Below, in pieces: positions 16,608-24,337 of a DNA stretch of 64,000 nt. The stretch comes from Acuticoccus sp. I52.16.1 (GTDB lineage: Bacteria; Pseudomonadota; Alphaproteobacteria; Rhizobiales; Amorphaceae), in assembly GCF_022865125.1 (NCBI RefSeq), contig NZ_CP094828.1:3341219-3405218 (forward strand), in the 5' to 3' direction. Below the pieces are notes generated by a model, which made no database searches, had not been told where the DNA came from, and was given only the letters and a program-made list of their open reading frames with translations. The position numbers and the translations under genes are program-made. Within the stretch, counting starts at the first letter, position 1; each line of letters begins with the position of its first letter.

Positions 16608-17561
16608 TCATGCGTCGAGGCTCGCGTCGTCGGCCGCCGCGATCGCCGCTGCCCTGGTGCCGGGCCGGGCGGCGAACGTGTCGCCAACGCGGGTGTCGAC
16701 CTTGGTGGCGAGCGTCTCGCGCACCACGGCGGCGAGGGCGCGGGCGGCGGGGCTGGCCGTCGGCGCGATGCACATGTTGGTGGTGATGACGCCGAGGTCC
16801 GGCAGGCCCGCCGCGACCGGGACACGCTCGAGCGCGGGGCCGAGGTAGCTCGCCGGAAGCGGGGCGACGGCGAGGTCCGCCTCCACCGCCGCGATCTGGC
16901 CGTGGCTGTACTCGCAGCTGAAGGCGACGCGGTGAGGGATCGCGGCCCGCTCCAGCGCCTCCTCCGCGGTGTGGCGCCAGAAGCAGCCGACGCCGGGCAC
17001 CGCGATCGGCAAGGGCCGGCGCGTCGCCGCCGTGCCGCCGCGCCGGCCGATCCACAGGAAGGGTTCGGCGTGGATCACCTCTCCGGCCGTCAGGCTGCGC
17101 GTGCGGTTGTGCTCCACAAAGGCGAGATCGACCTCGCCGTTGGCGGCCTTGTCCACCAGCACCAGCGTCGTGGCCATGACGACCTCGATGTTGGCGTCCG
17201 GATGCAGCCGGGCGAAGCGGGACAGGACCGCCGGCAGCAGCCGCGTCTCGTAGTCGTCGGTGACGCCGATGCGGACGACGCCGGCGAGGCTCTCGCACTG
17301 GAAGCGGGCCATCGCTTCCTCGTTGAGAAGGAGGATGCGCCGCGCATAACCCAGCAGTTCGGCGCCCGTGGGGGTGAGCGCGACGCTGCGTCCGTTCTTG
17401 CGAAAGATCGGGTGGCGGACCTGCTCCTCCAGCTTGGCCATCTGCATCGAGACAGCCGAGGGCGTGCGGTTCACCCGCTCCGCCGCAGCGCGGAAGCTGC
17501 CCTCCTCACACACCGCCACGAAGGTGCGGATGAGATCGCTCTCCAGGATATTCGTGCTCAT
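16608..17561 (-). CDS. LysR-family transcriptional regulator
   Basis: A 317-residue regulator. Residues about 5-65 form the winged helix-turn-helix (SDLIRTFVAVCEEGSFRAAA, then NRTPSAVSMQMAKLEE), and residues about 92-300 form the periplasmic-binding-protein-like effector domain. LysR proteins usually activate nearby genes with a small-molecule co-inducer. Here the candidates are the sugar-acid genes on either side and the DUF1127 gene that diverges 127 bases upstream. The C-terminal tail after residue 295 is Ala-rich and longer than usual. Its start at 17561 faces an AT-richer spacer with an ACTG-AC-CAGT element, a weak operator candidate. Confidence 0.92.
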   Translation of the reverse strand: MSTNILESDLIRTFVAVCEEGSFRAAAERVNRTPSAVSMQMAKLEEQVRHPIFRKNGRSVALTPTGAELLGYARRILLLNEEAMARFQCESLAGVVRIGVTDDYETRLLPAVLSRFARLHPDANIEVVMATTLVLVDKAANGEVDLAFVEHNRTRSLTAGEVIHAEPFLWIGRRGGTAATRRPLPIAVPGVGCFWRHTAEEALERAAIPHRVAFSCEYSHGQIAAVEADLAVAPLPASYLGPALERVPVAAGLPDLGVITTNMCIAPTASPAARALAAVVRETLATKVDTRVGDTFAARPGTRAAAIAAADDASLDA

Positions 17562-17688
17562 CGACCGGTTCCTTCGGCTTCCGATCGCTCAAAATAACTG
17601 ACCAGTCGCGTCAAAACAATTCGTTCGACTGATGGGTTCGTCACCCCCACACTCTCACCATCGCAATGGAAACTCGCGGGTGAGGACG

Positions 17689-18108
17689 ATGATCGGGAAC
17701 GCAACGAGAGCGCTGCGGACGGCAGCGATGCATGCGCGGACCGTGGTTGCGGCGATGCGGGCCGAGCGGCGGCGCCGCCAGGCCCTGCGGCCGCTGCGGC
17801 AGGCCGAGGACTGGCAGCTCGACGACCTGGGCCTGACGCGCGCCGACGTCGCGCGGAGCTTCGCCATGCCGCTCTGGATGAACGGGGTGGCCGGGGCGTG
17901 CGCCGTGGCGACGCGCCGGCTGGAGGCGGAACGGGTGCGCCCGCGGGCGCCGCAGCGCCCGGCTCGGGTCCCGGCGCGGCCGCGGGAGGAGACGCCGCGC
18001 GTCCATCCGCTGCTCCTGGCGGCATTGCGCCCGGCGCCACAGGCGGCGGCGTCGGCGTCGGTGCAGCGGGAGGACGAGGCGCAGCGGGAGACACGCCGGG
18101 CGGCCTAG
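17689..18108 (+). CDS. DUF1127 domain protein with an extended Pro/Arg/Ala tail
   Basis: A 139-residue basic protein. Residues about 25-55 carry a DUF1127-like motif (ALRPLRQAEDWQLDDLGLTR followed by ADVAR). DUF1127 proteins in alphaproteobacteria are usually only 45-75 residues, and some bind RNA or act in stress and phosphate responses; here a low-complexity tail roughly doubles the length. ATG 17689 has GAGG just upstream; GTG 17680 is an alternative. The last four bases overlap the stop of the convergent dehydratase gene. It diverges from lysR. The tail may be functional or merely GC-driven read-through. Confidence 0.65.
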   Translation: MIGNATRALRTAAMHARTVVAAMRAERRRRQALRPLRQAEDWQLDDLGLTRADVARSFAMPLWMNGVAGACAVATRRLEAERVRPRAPQRPARVPARPREETPRVHPLLLAALRPAPQAAASASVQREDEAQRETRRAA

Positions 18109-19844
18109 TTGATCGCCGGCTCGGGCACCTTCGGCCCGGCCTCGGTCAGGAGGAAGTCGAAGTCGCAGCCTTCGTCGGCCTGCATGATGTGCTTGGAGAA
18201 CATTACCCCGTAGCCGCGCCCGTAGCGGGGCGGGGGCGCCTGCCAGGCGGCGCGGCGGGCGGCCAGCTCCTCGTCCGAGACGCGCATGTCGAGCGTGCGC
18301 TCGGGCACGTTCAGCGCGACGATGTCGCCGTCCTTCAGGAGCGCCAGCGGACCGCCGACGTAGGCCTCCGGCGCCACATGCAGGATGCACGCGCCGTACG
18401 ACGTGCCGGACATGCGCGCGTCGGACAGGCGCACCATGTCGCGGTGGCCCTTCTTCAGGAGCGCCTTGGGCATCGGGATCATGCCCCACTCGGGCATGCC
18501 GGGGCCGCCCTGCGGGCCGGCATTGCGCAGGACCAGCACCGTGTCCGGCGTCATCGGGTGGTTCTCGTCGTCGATGATCGCCTTCAGCGCGTCGTAGCTG
18601 TCGGCGACCAGCGCGGGGCCGGCGTGGACGCGGAACTCCGGCGCGCAGGCGGCCGGCTTGATGACCGCGCCGTCCGGGGCCAGGTTGCCGCGCAGCACCG
18701 CCAGCGAGCCCTCGTGGTAGACCGGGTTCGAGAGCGGGCGGATGACGTCGTCGTTGAACACCTTCGCGGTCTCGAACCCTTCGCCCAGCGTGCGGCCGGT
18801 GACGGTCCGCGCCGTGGTGTCCAGCTTCTCGGCGAGGTTCTTCATCAGCGCGCGCAGGCCGCCGGCGTAGAAGAAATCTTCCATCAGGTAGCCCTTGCCG
18901 GTCGGGCGCACGTTGGCGATCACCGGGGTGGTGCGGCCGACCCGGTCGAGATCGTCGAGCGTCAGCGGCACCCCCGCGCGGCGCGCCATGGCGATGAGGT
19001 GGATGATCGCGTTGGTCGAGCAGCCGGTCGCCATCGCCACGGTGACGGCGTTGTTGACGGCGGCGGGGGTGATGATCTTCTCCGGCGTCAGATCCTCCCA
19101 CACCATCTCCACCGCGCGGCGGCCGCAGGCGGCGGCCATGCGCTGGTGATTGGAGTCGGCCGCCGGGATCGAGGATGCGCCCGGCAGGCACAGGCCCAGC
19201 GCCTCGGCGATCGCGGTCATGGTGGAGGCCGTGCCCATCGTCATGCAGTGGCCGTAGGAGCGCGCGATGCCGCCCTCCACGCCCTGCCACTCTTCCTGGG
19301 TAATCGTCCCGGCGCGCCGCTCGTCCCAGTATTTGAACGAGTCCGTGCCCGAGCCGAGCACCTGGCCGGCATAGTTGCCGCGCAGCATCGGCCCGGCCGG
19401 GAGGTAGATGAACGGCAGCCCCATCGATACCGCGCCCATCACCAGGCCCGGCGTCGTCTTATCGCAGCCGCCCATCAGCACCGCGCCGTCGATCGGATGG
19501 GAGCGGAGCAGCTCCTCGGTCTCCATCGCCAGCATGTTGCGGTAGAGCATGGTCGTCGGCTTGACGAAGTTCTCCGACAGCGACAGCGCCGGCAGCTCGA
19601 TCGGGAAGCCGCCTTCCTGGTGGATGCCGCGCTTGACCCACTCCACCCGCTCCTTGAAGTGCGCATGGCAGGGCTGGATGTCCGACCAGGTGTTGATGAT
19701 CGCGATCACCGGGCGACCGACCCAGTCTTCCGGCGCATAACCCATCTGCATGATGCGCGAACGGTGGCCGAACGAGCGGAAGTCGTCCGGTGCCATCCAG
19801 CGGGCGGAGCGGAGCTGGTCGTAGGTCTTCTTGGCGTCGGTCAT
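18105..19844 (-). CDS. IlvD/Edd-family dehydratase, L-arabinonate dehydratase type
   Basis: A 579-residue Fe-S dehydratase that removes water from sugar acids to give 2-keto-3-deoxy acids. Cys59 (QPCH), Cys127 (GGCDKTTPG) and Cys200 (GHCMTMGTASTM) sit at the very positions I recall for the [2Fe-2S] ligands of the Rhizobium leguminosarum L-arabinonate dehydratase, which has the same length; Lys129 would be the modified metal-ligand lysine. The GCSTNAI motif follows. This favours a pentonate dehydratase over IlvD (branched-chain amino acids) or Edd (phosphogluconate). It is divergent from the GntR gene across 405 bases, so that regulator is a likely controller. D-fuconate or related acids are alternative substrates. 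Confidence 0.9.
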   Translation of the reverse strand: MTDAKKTYDQLRSARWMAPDDFRSFGHRSRIMQMGYAPEDWVGRPVIAIINTWSDIQPCHAHFKERVEWVKRGIHQEGGFPIELPALSLSENFVKPTTMLYRNMLAMETEELLRSHPIDGAVLMGGCDKTTPGLVMGAVSMGLPFIYLPAGPMLRGNYAGQVLGSGTDSFKYWDERRAGTITQEEWQGVEGGIARSYGHCMTMGTASTMTAIAEALGLCLPGASSIPAADSNHQRMAAACGRRAVEMVWEDLTPEKIITPAAVNNAVTVAMATGCSTNAIIHLIAMARRAGVPLTLDDLDRVGRTTPVIANVRPTGKGYLMEDFFYAGGLRALMKNLAEKLDTTARTVTGRTLGEGFETAKVFNDDVIRPLSNPVYHEGSLAVLRGNLAPDGAVIKPAACAPEFRVHAGPALVADSYDALKAIIDDENHPMTPDTVLVLRNAGPQGGPGMPEWGMIPMPKALLKKGHRDMVRLSDARMSGTSYGACILHVAPEAYVGGPLALLKDGDIVALNVPERTLDMRVSDEELAARRAAWQAPPPRYGRGYGVMFSKHIMQADEGCDFDFLLTEAGPKVPEPAIN

Positions 19845-20249
19845 AGAACTCGGGCTGTCGCCTGGACGGGCGGATCCACGCGCGGCACGGCCAGGGCCGT
19901 GGCGGTTGCGAACGGGGCGGCGAGGGCGGGCAGGATCGGCACGGCGTCGTCCGCGCGGGATCCGAAACCCAAAGGTCAGCCCGAGCTGCGGGCAGCAAGA
20001 TCAGGGAATCGGGCGCCGTACGGCCGGGCGGTGATAGATGTGCACGGGTGTTCGCTCGCAGTCCAAGCGACGTGATCCCCTCCCGGTTTGTTGTCTTTGT
20101 TGGACCACGACAATGTTCGCGATCGCAGCTCGGGTGATATATTAATCTGTTGCGGCGTGCAAGGTTCTGCGGTCGTATGTCATGGTGACAAAACTCGCGA
20201 CGGGCGGTCCATCCGCGACTATGATGCGGTGGGGGAAGGGTGGTCGACA
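19845..20249. promoter_or_regulatory. Divergent control region between the dehydratase and the GntR gene
   Basis: About 405 bases without a convincing gene. The right half is AT-richer than the rest and holds an inverted element at 20097-20113, a GCGATCGC palindrome near 20119-20126, and a TATATTAAT stretch around 20138 that could be a -10 region for the GntR gene. An open frame enters from 20088 and reads into the GntR gene, but its first 54 codons do not look like protein. Confidence 0.5.
20097..20113. promoter_or_regulatory. Candidate GntR/FCD operator
   Basis: TTGTTGGACCACGACAA has TTGT/ACAA outer arms around a GG-ACC-AC core and resembles the short palindromes bound by FadR/FCD-type GntR regulators. 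It lies between the divergent dehydratase and GntR starts, where autoregulation would be expected. It is a pattern match only. Confidence 0.35.
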
Positions 20250-20972
20250 GTGACAGTTCTCGAGCAACGTTTCGGTGCCGTGCGCTCGATCGCCTCCGGA
20301 CCGCACGGAACCGCGGCCGGCCGCATCTATGAAAATTTGAGACTGAGGATCATCACGGTCGAGATCGCGCCCGACACCGTCCTGTCGCGCGCCAGCCTCG
20401 CCAAGGAATACGGCGTCAGCCAGACCCCGGTCCGCGAGGCCCTGCAGCGGCTCGAGCAGGACGGCCTCGTCGAGACCTTTCCCCAGTCCCGCACCGTCGT
20501 CACCCGGATCGACCCGGACGCGCTCACCGAATCCCATTTCCTGCGCCGCGCGGTGGAGACCGAGGTGGTCCGCCACCTCGCCCGGTCCCACACCTCCGAG
20601 ATCCTCAGCGAACTCGACGCGTTCATCGCCATGCAGGAGACGCTGATTCAGAACATCGACCAGGTGACGATGTTCTACGACCTCGACGAGAGCTTTCACC
20701 GCGCCCTCTTCGCCGGCATCGGCTATGTCGGCCTCCACAACATGATCCGCTCCCGCTCCGGCCACCTCGACCGTGCCCGCCGGCTCGACATGCCGCGCCA
20801 GGAGAAGATGCGCGAGATCGTGGACGGGCACATCGCCATCGTCACCGCCGTGCGCGCGGGCGATGCCGACGCCGCCGAGGAGGCGATGCGCGAGCACCTC
20901 AGCGGCACGCTGAAACGCATCGCCATGCTGCGCCAGGCCAACCCCGAAGCGTTCGAGGCCGGCACCTTCTGA
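20250..20972 (+). CDS. GntR-family regulator with FCD ligand-binding domain
   Basis: A 240-residue regulator. The N-terminal winged helix (residues about 15-85) reads AAGRIYENLRLRIITVEI, then SRASLAKEYGVSQTPVREAL and the wing RLEQDGLVETFPQSRTVV. The C-terminal helical FCD domain carries metal-ligand residues in YDLDESFHRALF and in DGHIAIVTAVRAGDADAAEE (His residues). FCD regulators commonly sense sugar acids or other organic acids and repress divergent catabolic genes. The IlvD/Edd dehydratase across the spacer is the obvious target. GTG 20250 was chosen because homology begins about 15 residues later; the longer frame upstream is AT-rich non-protein sequence. Confidence 0.9.
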   Translation: MTVLEQRFGAVRSIASGPHGTAAGRIYENLRLRIITVEIAPDTVLSRASLAKEYGVSQTPVREALQRLEQDGLVETFPQSRTVVTRIDPDALTESHFLRRAVETEVVRHLARSHTSEILSELDAFIAMQETLIQNIDQVTMFYDLDESFHRALFAGIGYVGLHNMIRSRSGHLDRARRLDMPRQEKMREIVDGHIAIVTAVRAGDADAAEEAMREHLSGTLKRIAMLRQANPEAFEAGTF

Positions 20973-21000
20973 GCGGCGGCGTGACCGCGCGCCGGCCTCG

Positions 21001-21020
21001 CCTCATTCAAAAGGATGAGG
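21001..21020. repeat. Hairpin between the GntR gene and the flavin oxidoreductase gene
   Basis: CCTCATTC-AAAA-GGATGAGG forms an 8-bp stem with one T-G wobble and an AAAA loop. No T-run follows, so it is a weak terminator candidate or an operator upstream of the oxidoreductase gene. Confidence 0.4.
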
Positions 21021-21103
21021 TGGATTGCCGGAACGGGGCGGGTCGCAAATTCCGTGCTGTGACATACATTCGTCTCCGGTCCGGAATCGGGAATGCCTGA
21101 AAG

Positions 21104-22195
21104 ATGACAGAGAAACTCTTCACCCCCGTCACGCTCGGCGCGCTGAAGCTGCCCAACCGCGTGCTGATGGCGCCGTTGACGCGCAACCGCGCGATGCCGC
21201 CGCAGGACGTGCCGAGCGAGATGAACGCGCGCTACTACGAGCAGCGCGCCTCCGCCGGGCTCATCATCTCGGAGGGGACGCAGATCTCGCCCGAGGGCAA
21301 GGGCTACATCGACACGCCCGGCATCTACTCCGCCGAGCAGGTCGCCGGCTGGCGCAAGGTGACCGACGCGGTGCATGAGGCCGGCGGGCGCATCGTCGCC
21401 CAGCTCTGGCACGTCGGACGCGTCAGCCACATCTCGCTGCAGCAGGATCGGCAGCAGCCCGTCGGCCCCTCCGCCATCCGGGCCGAGGCGAAGACCTTCA
21501 TCGCCGGCGGTTTCGCCGAGACCTCCGAGCCGCGTGCCCTCAAGACCGACGAGATCGCCCGTATCGTCGAGGACTATGGCCGCGCCGCTCGGAACGCCAA
21601 GGAGGCCGGGTTCGACGGGGTCGAGCTGCATGCCGCCAACGGCTACCTCGTCGATCAGTTCATCCGCGACGGGTCGAACCAGCGCGAGGACGACTACGGC
21701 GGACCGTTGGAGAACCGCCTGCGCTTCCTGCGCGAGGTGCTGGACGCCCTGGTCGCGTCGATCGACGCGGACCGCGTGGGGGTGCGCTTCGCTCCGTTCT
21801 CGACCGGCAACGGGATCTCCGACAGCGATCCGATGACGACCTTCAGCGGCGCGATCGAGGCGCTGAACCCCTATGGGCTGGCCTACCTCCACATGGTCGA
21901 GGGCCAGATCCGCTCCACCGAGGCCGCCGGCCGGGCCGAAGTCGCCGAGCTGCGCAAGCACTTCAAGGGCGCCTATGTCGGCAACAACGGCTACGACCGC
22001 CAGATGGCGATCGACGCCGTGGCGAGCGGCGCGGTCGACGCGGTGGCCTTCGGACGCGATTTCATCGCCAACCCCGACCTTCCGAAGCGTCTTGAATTGA
22101 ACGCCCCCTTGAACGAGCAGGACCGAGACACGTTCTACGGTGGACAGGACCACGGTTATACGGACTATCCGTTCCTGAACGCCGTGTCGGCCTGA
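21104..22195 (+). CDS. Old Yellow Enzyme-family alkene reductase (NemA-like)
   Basis: A 363-residue FMN-dependent NAD(P)H oxidoreductase of the Old Yellow Enzyme family, which reduces activated alkenes, N-ethylmaleimide-like electrophiles or nitro-esters in the cytoplasm. Motifs: FTPVTLGALKLPNRVLMAPL at the N-terminus, QLWHVGRVSH, the substrate-anion pair in HAANGYLVDQF (His and Asn), the DGSNQREDDYGG loop, and the C-terminal FMN-phosphate region VDAVAFGRDFIANPDLPKRL. The OsmC gene follows after 27 bases on the same strand, giving a two-gene electrophile/peroxide stress unit. The exact substrate is unknown. Confidence 0.92.
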   Translation: MTEKLFTPVTLGALKLPNRVLMAPLTRNRAMPPQDVPSEMNARYYEQRASAGLIISEGTQISPEGKGYIDTPGIYSAEQVAGWRKVTDAVHEAGGRIVAQLWHVGRVSHISLQQDRQQPVGPSAIRAEAKTFIAGGFAETSEPRALKTDEIARIVEDYGRAARNAKEAGFDGVELHAANGYLVDQFIRDGSNQREDDYGGPLENRLRFLREVLDALVASIDADRVGVRFAPFSTGNGISDSDPMTTFSGAIEALNPYGLAYLHMVEGQIRSTEAAGRAEVAELRKHFKGAYVGNNGYDRQMAIDAVASGAVDAVAFGRDFIANPDLPKRLELNAPLNEQDRDTFYGGQDHGYTDYPFLNAVSA

Positions 22196-22222
22196 CCGAC
22201 AAGCAACCGGAAGGAAGACTAT

Positions 22223-22654
22223 ATGCTACGCAAGGCATCCGCCGTCTGGCAGGGCAAGCTCACCGAAGGCTCGGGCTCGATCTCCACGGAGTCCGGCGCG
22301 CTCTCCAGCCTGCCCTACTCCTACAACACGCGGTTCGAGGGTGATAAAGCCGGCACGAACCCCGAGGAGCTTCTCGGCGCGGCGCACGCCGGTTGCTTCA
22401 CCATGGCGGTCAGCTACGCGCTGCAGGAGGCGGGCTACCCCGTCACCAAAGCCGAGACGACCGCGACGGTCGAGCTCGTTCATGTGCCGGAGGGCTTCGA
22501 GATCCCGTCGGTCAAGCTCACGCTGGTGGCCGAGGTTCCGGGCATCTCCGAGGAGCGCTTCCTGGAGGTCGCCAACGTCGCCAAGGAAGTGTGCCCGCTC
22601 AGCAAGGTGCTGAAGGCGGAGATCACCCTCGAGGCCACGCTCGCGTCGAGCTGA
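22223..22654 (+). CDS. OsmC-family peroxiredoxin
   Basis: A 143-residue OsmC-type thiol peroxidase that reduces organic hydroperoxides. The two redox Cys are present in LGAAHAGCFTMAVS (about residue 58) and KEVCPLSKVL (about residue 123). Length and motif spacing fit the OsmC rather than the Ohr branch. The Shine-Dalgarno AAGGAAG lies seven bases before ATG 22223. It is the second gene after the Old Yellow Enzyme gene, and an 11-bp stem terminator follows at 22680, closing the unit. Confidence 0.92.
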   Translation: MLRKASAVWQGKLTEGSGSISTESGALSSLPYSYNTRFEGDKAGTNPEELLGAAHAGCFTMAVSYALQEAGYPVTKAETTATVELVHVPEGFEIPSVKLTLVAEVPGISEERFLEVANVAKEVCPLSKVLKAEITLEATLASS

Positions 22655-22679
22655 GGCCGGGCGGCACCGCCGCGCCGTC

Positions 22680-22707
22680 ACGCCCGCCGGGTCACGCCGG
22701 CGGGCGT
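22680..22707 (+). terminator. Stem-loop terminator after the OsmC gene
   Basis: ACGCCCGCCGG and CCGGCGGGCGT form a perfect 11-bp stem around a 6-base loop, 25 bases after the osmC stop. It is followed by TCTCGT rather than a real T-run, so termination may be partial. It faces the terminator of the convergent pfpI-like gene. Confidence 0.6.
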
Positions 22708-22723
22708 TCTCGTGCGCCGCCCC

Positions 22724-22755
22724 AAAAAAAGCGGGAGCCCGCATGGGCCCCCGCT
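22724..22755 (-). terminator. Intrinsic terminator of the DJ-1/PfpI gene
   Basis: Read on the minus strand, an 11-bp GC-rich stem with one mismatch (AGCGGGaGCCC against GGGCcCCCGCT) and a 4-base loop is followed by seven T. It lies 22 bases after the stop of the PfpI-like gene. Confidence 0.75.
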
Positions 22756-22776
22756 CGTCGTTCGTCCGGTCGCCGA

Positions 22777-23337
22777 TCAGGCCGCCGCGCGCTCGTGGCG
22801 ACCCTCCTGCACCTCCTCGATGATCTTGGCGCAGAACGCGTCGAGATCGCCGGGATTGCGCGAGGTCACGAGCGCCTCGTCGACCACCACCTCCTTGTCG
22901 TGCCAGTTGCCGCCGGCGTTGACGATGTCGGTCTTGATCGAGTGGTAGGACGTCACGTCCCGCCCCTTGATCACGCCGGCCTCGACGAGCATCCACGGCC
23001 CGTGGCAGATCGCGGCCAGCGTCTTGCCGGTGTTGTAGAAGGCGCGGACGAAGTCGACGGCGTCGGCGTCGGTGCGCAGGACGTCCGGGTTGATCTGCCC
23101 GCCGGGCAGGACCAGAGCGTCGAAGTCGGACGGGCTGACCTGGTCGATCGTGGCGTCGACCTTGACGCTCTCGCCCCAGTCGGTCTTGTCCCAGCTTTTG
23201 ATTTCGCCGCCTTTGATGGAAACGATCGTCACCTTGGCGCCAGCTTCGCCGAGCTGCCGCCGCGGCTCGAACAGCTCGGACTTCTCGAACCCGTCGGTGG
23301 CCAGAATGGCGATGCGCGCAGTCTGAATGCTAGGCAT
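22777..23337 (-). CDS. DJ-1/PfpI-family protein (YhbO/PfpI-like)
   Basis: A 186-residue class I glutamine-amidotransferase-like protein of the DJ-1/PfpI group. The nucleophile elbow AAICHGPWMLVEAG places the reactive Cys at about residue 107, and the N-terminal ATDGFEKSELFEPRRQL carries the conserved Glu. Family members act as deglycases, glyoxalases or stress proteases; which one cannot be decided from sequence. The ATG at 23337 matches the start of homology. It lies 76 bases downstream of the transglutaminase operon on the same strand and ends at a good terminator, so it may be the operon's distal gene. Confidence 0.88.
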   Translation of the reverse strand: MPSIQTARIAILATDGFEKSELFEPRRQLGEAGAKVTIVSIKGGEIKSWDKTDWGESVKVDATIDQVSPSDFDALVLPGGQINPDVLRTDADAVDFVRAFYNTGKTLAAICHGPWMLVEAGVIKGRDVTSYHSIKTDIVNAGGNWHDKEVVVDEALVTSRNPGDLDAFCAKIIEEVQEGRHERAAA

Positions 23338-23413
23338 TGTGCGGTACTCCTTCTCACTGAGCGCCGACCGTGGCCGGCGCCGCGTTTGACCACACAACTC
23401 ATTGCCCCCGGGG

Positions 23414-24334
23414 TCAGGTTCCCTCTTCGGTCCCAGCCGCGACCGCGTGCCGCTCGGTCTCCACCGGCACGACGTCGACCGAATGCCGTGACGAATGTTG
23501 CCCGGATGTACGCATCGCTCCGCGCACCGGGGCGACGTCCGAATAATCGCGCCCGCGGCCGATGACGATGTGGTCGAGGCCGGCCGGCACCGCGTTCGTC
23601 GGGTCGTAGTCGACCCAGCCCAGCTCCGGCCCGCACCAGGCGCAGACCCATGCGTGCATCGCATCCGCACCGGCGAGGCGCGGCTCGCCCGGCGGCGGAT
23701 CCGTGCGCAGGCAGCCCGAGACGTACCCCGCGGGGATGCCGAGCCCCCGCAGCGCCGCGATCATGATGTGCGAGAAATCTTGGCACACGCCGATGCGCGC
23801 CTCGAAGGCCTCCACGGTGGGGGTCTCCACGGTGGTCGCGCCCGGCCGGTAGGTCCAGTCGCGGTAGATCGCCTGGCCGATCGCCTCCACCGCCTCCAGC
23901 ACGCTCTGAGTGCCGCGCGCCGTCTCGCGGCCGTACTCGGTCATCTCCGCCGTGAGCGGCACGCGGCGCGAGGGGCCGACGAAGTGGTACGGCGAGCCGG
24001 CGTCGAGCCGGCGATAGGCGGCGATCTCGGGGCCGATCTTGTCGACCGGGGGCGACATGTCGAGCCGGCGGCCACGCTCGAGGCGCTGCACCCGCGAGGT
24101 GACGGCGAAGGTGATCTCCCGGTGCGCCTCGTGGAAGGCGACCTCCACCATGGCGTTGCGGAAATAGTCGATCCGGTTCACCCACTCGTCGGGCTTCGGC
24201 GTCACGGTGAGCGTGCCGGCGACGAGACGCTGCTCGCCGCCGAGGTCGGCCGGCATCAGCCGCACGATGTTGCGGCTTGCACTCGCCGCATTGTCGAACC
24301 GGTAGGCCACGCTCAGGGAGACGTCGTATTGCAT
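23414..24334 (-). CDS. Transglutaminase-like cysteine protease family protein (short form)
   Basis: A 306-residue protein. The N-terminal beta domain (residues 1-90) is of the bacterial transglutaminase N type; the papain-like core carries Cys184 in GVCQDFSHIMIAALRGLGIP, His in MHAWVCAWCGPELGW and Asp in DYDPTN. These proteins are thought to act as thiol peptidases or transpeptidases rather than classical cross-linkers. It is the third gene of a tight set, beginning three bases after the stop of the ATP-grasp/alpha-E gene. The Asp/Gly-rich tail after DIVIGRGRDYSDVAPVRG-like sequence is the usual family end. The substrate is unknown. Confidence 0.9.
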   Translation of the reverse strand: MQYDVSLSVAYRFDNAASASRNIVRLMPADLGGEQRLVAGTLTVTPKPDEWVNRIDYFRNAMVEVAFHEAHREITFAVTSRVQRLERGRRLDMSPPVDKIGPEIAAYRRLDAGSPYHFVGPSRRVPLTAEMTEYGRETARGTQSVLEAVEAIGQAIYRDWTYRPGATTVETPTVEAFEARIGVCQDFSHIMIAALRGLGIPAGYVSGCLRTDPPPGEPRLAGADAMHAWVCAWCGPELGWVDYDPTNAVPAGLDHIVIGRGRDYSDVAPVRGAMRTSGQHSSRHSVDVVPVETERHAVAAGTEEGT

Positions 24335-24337
24335 GAT

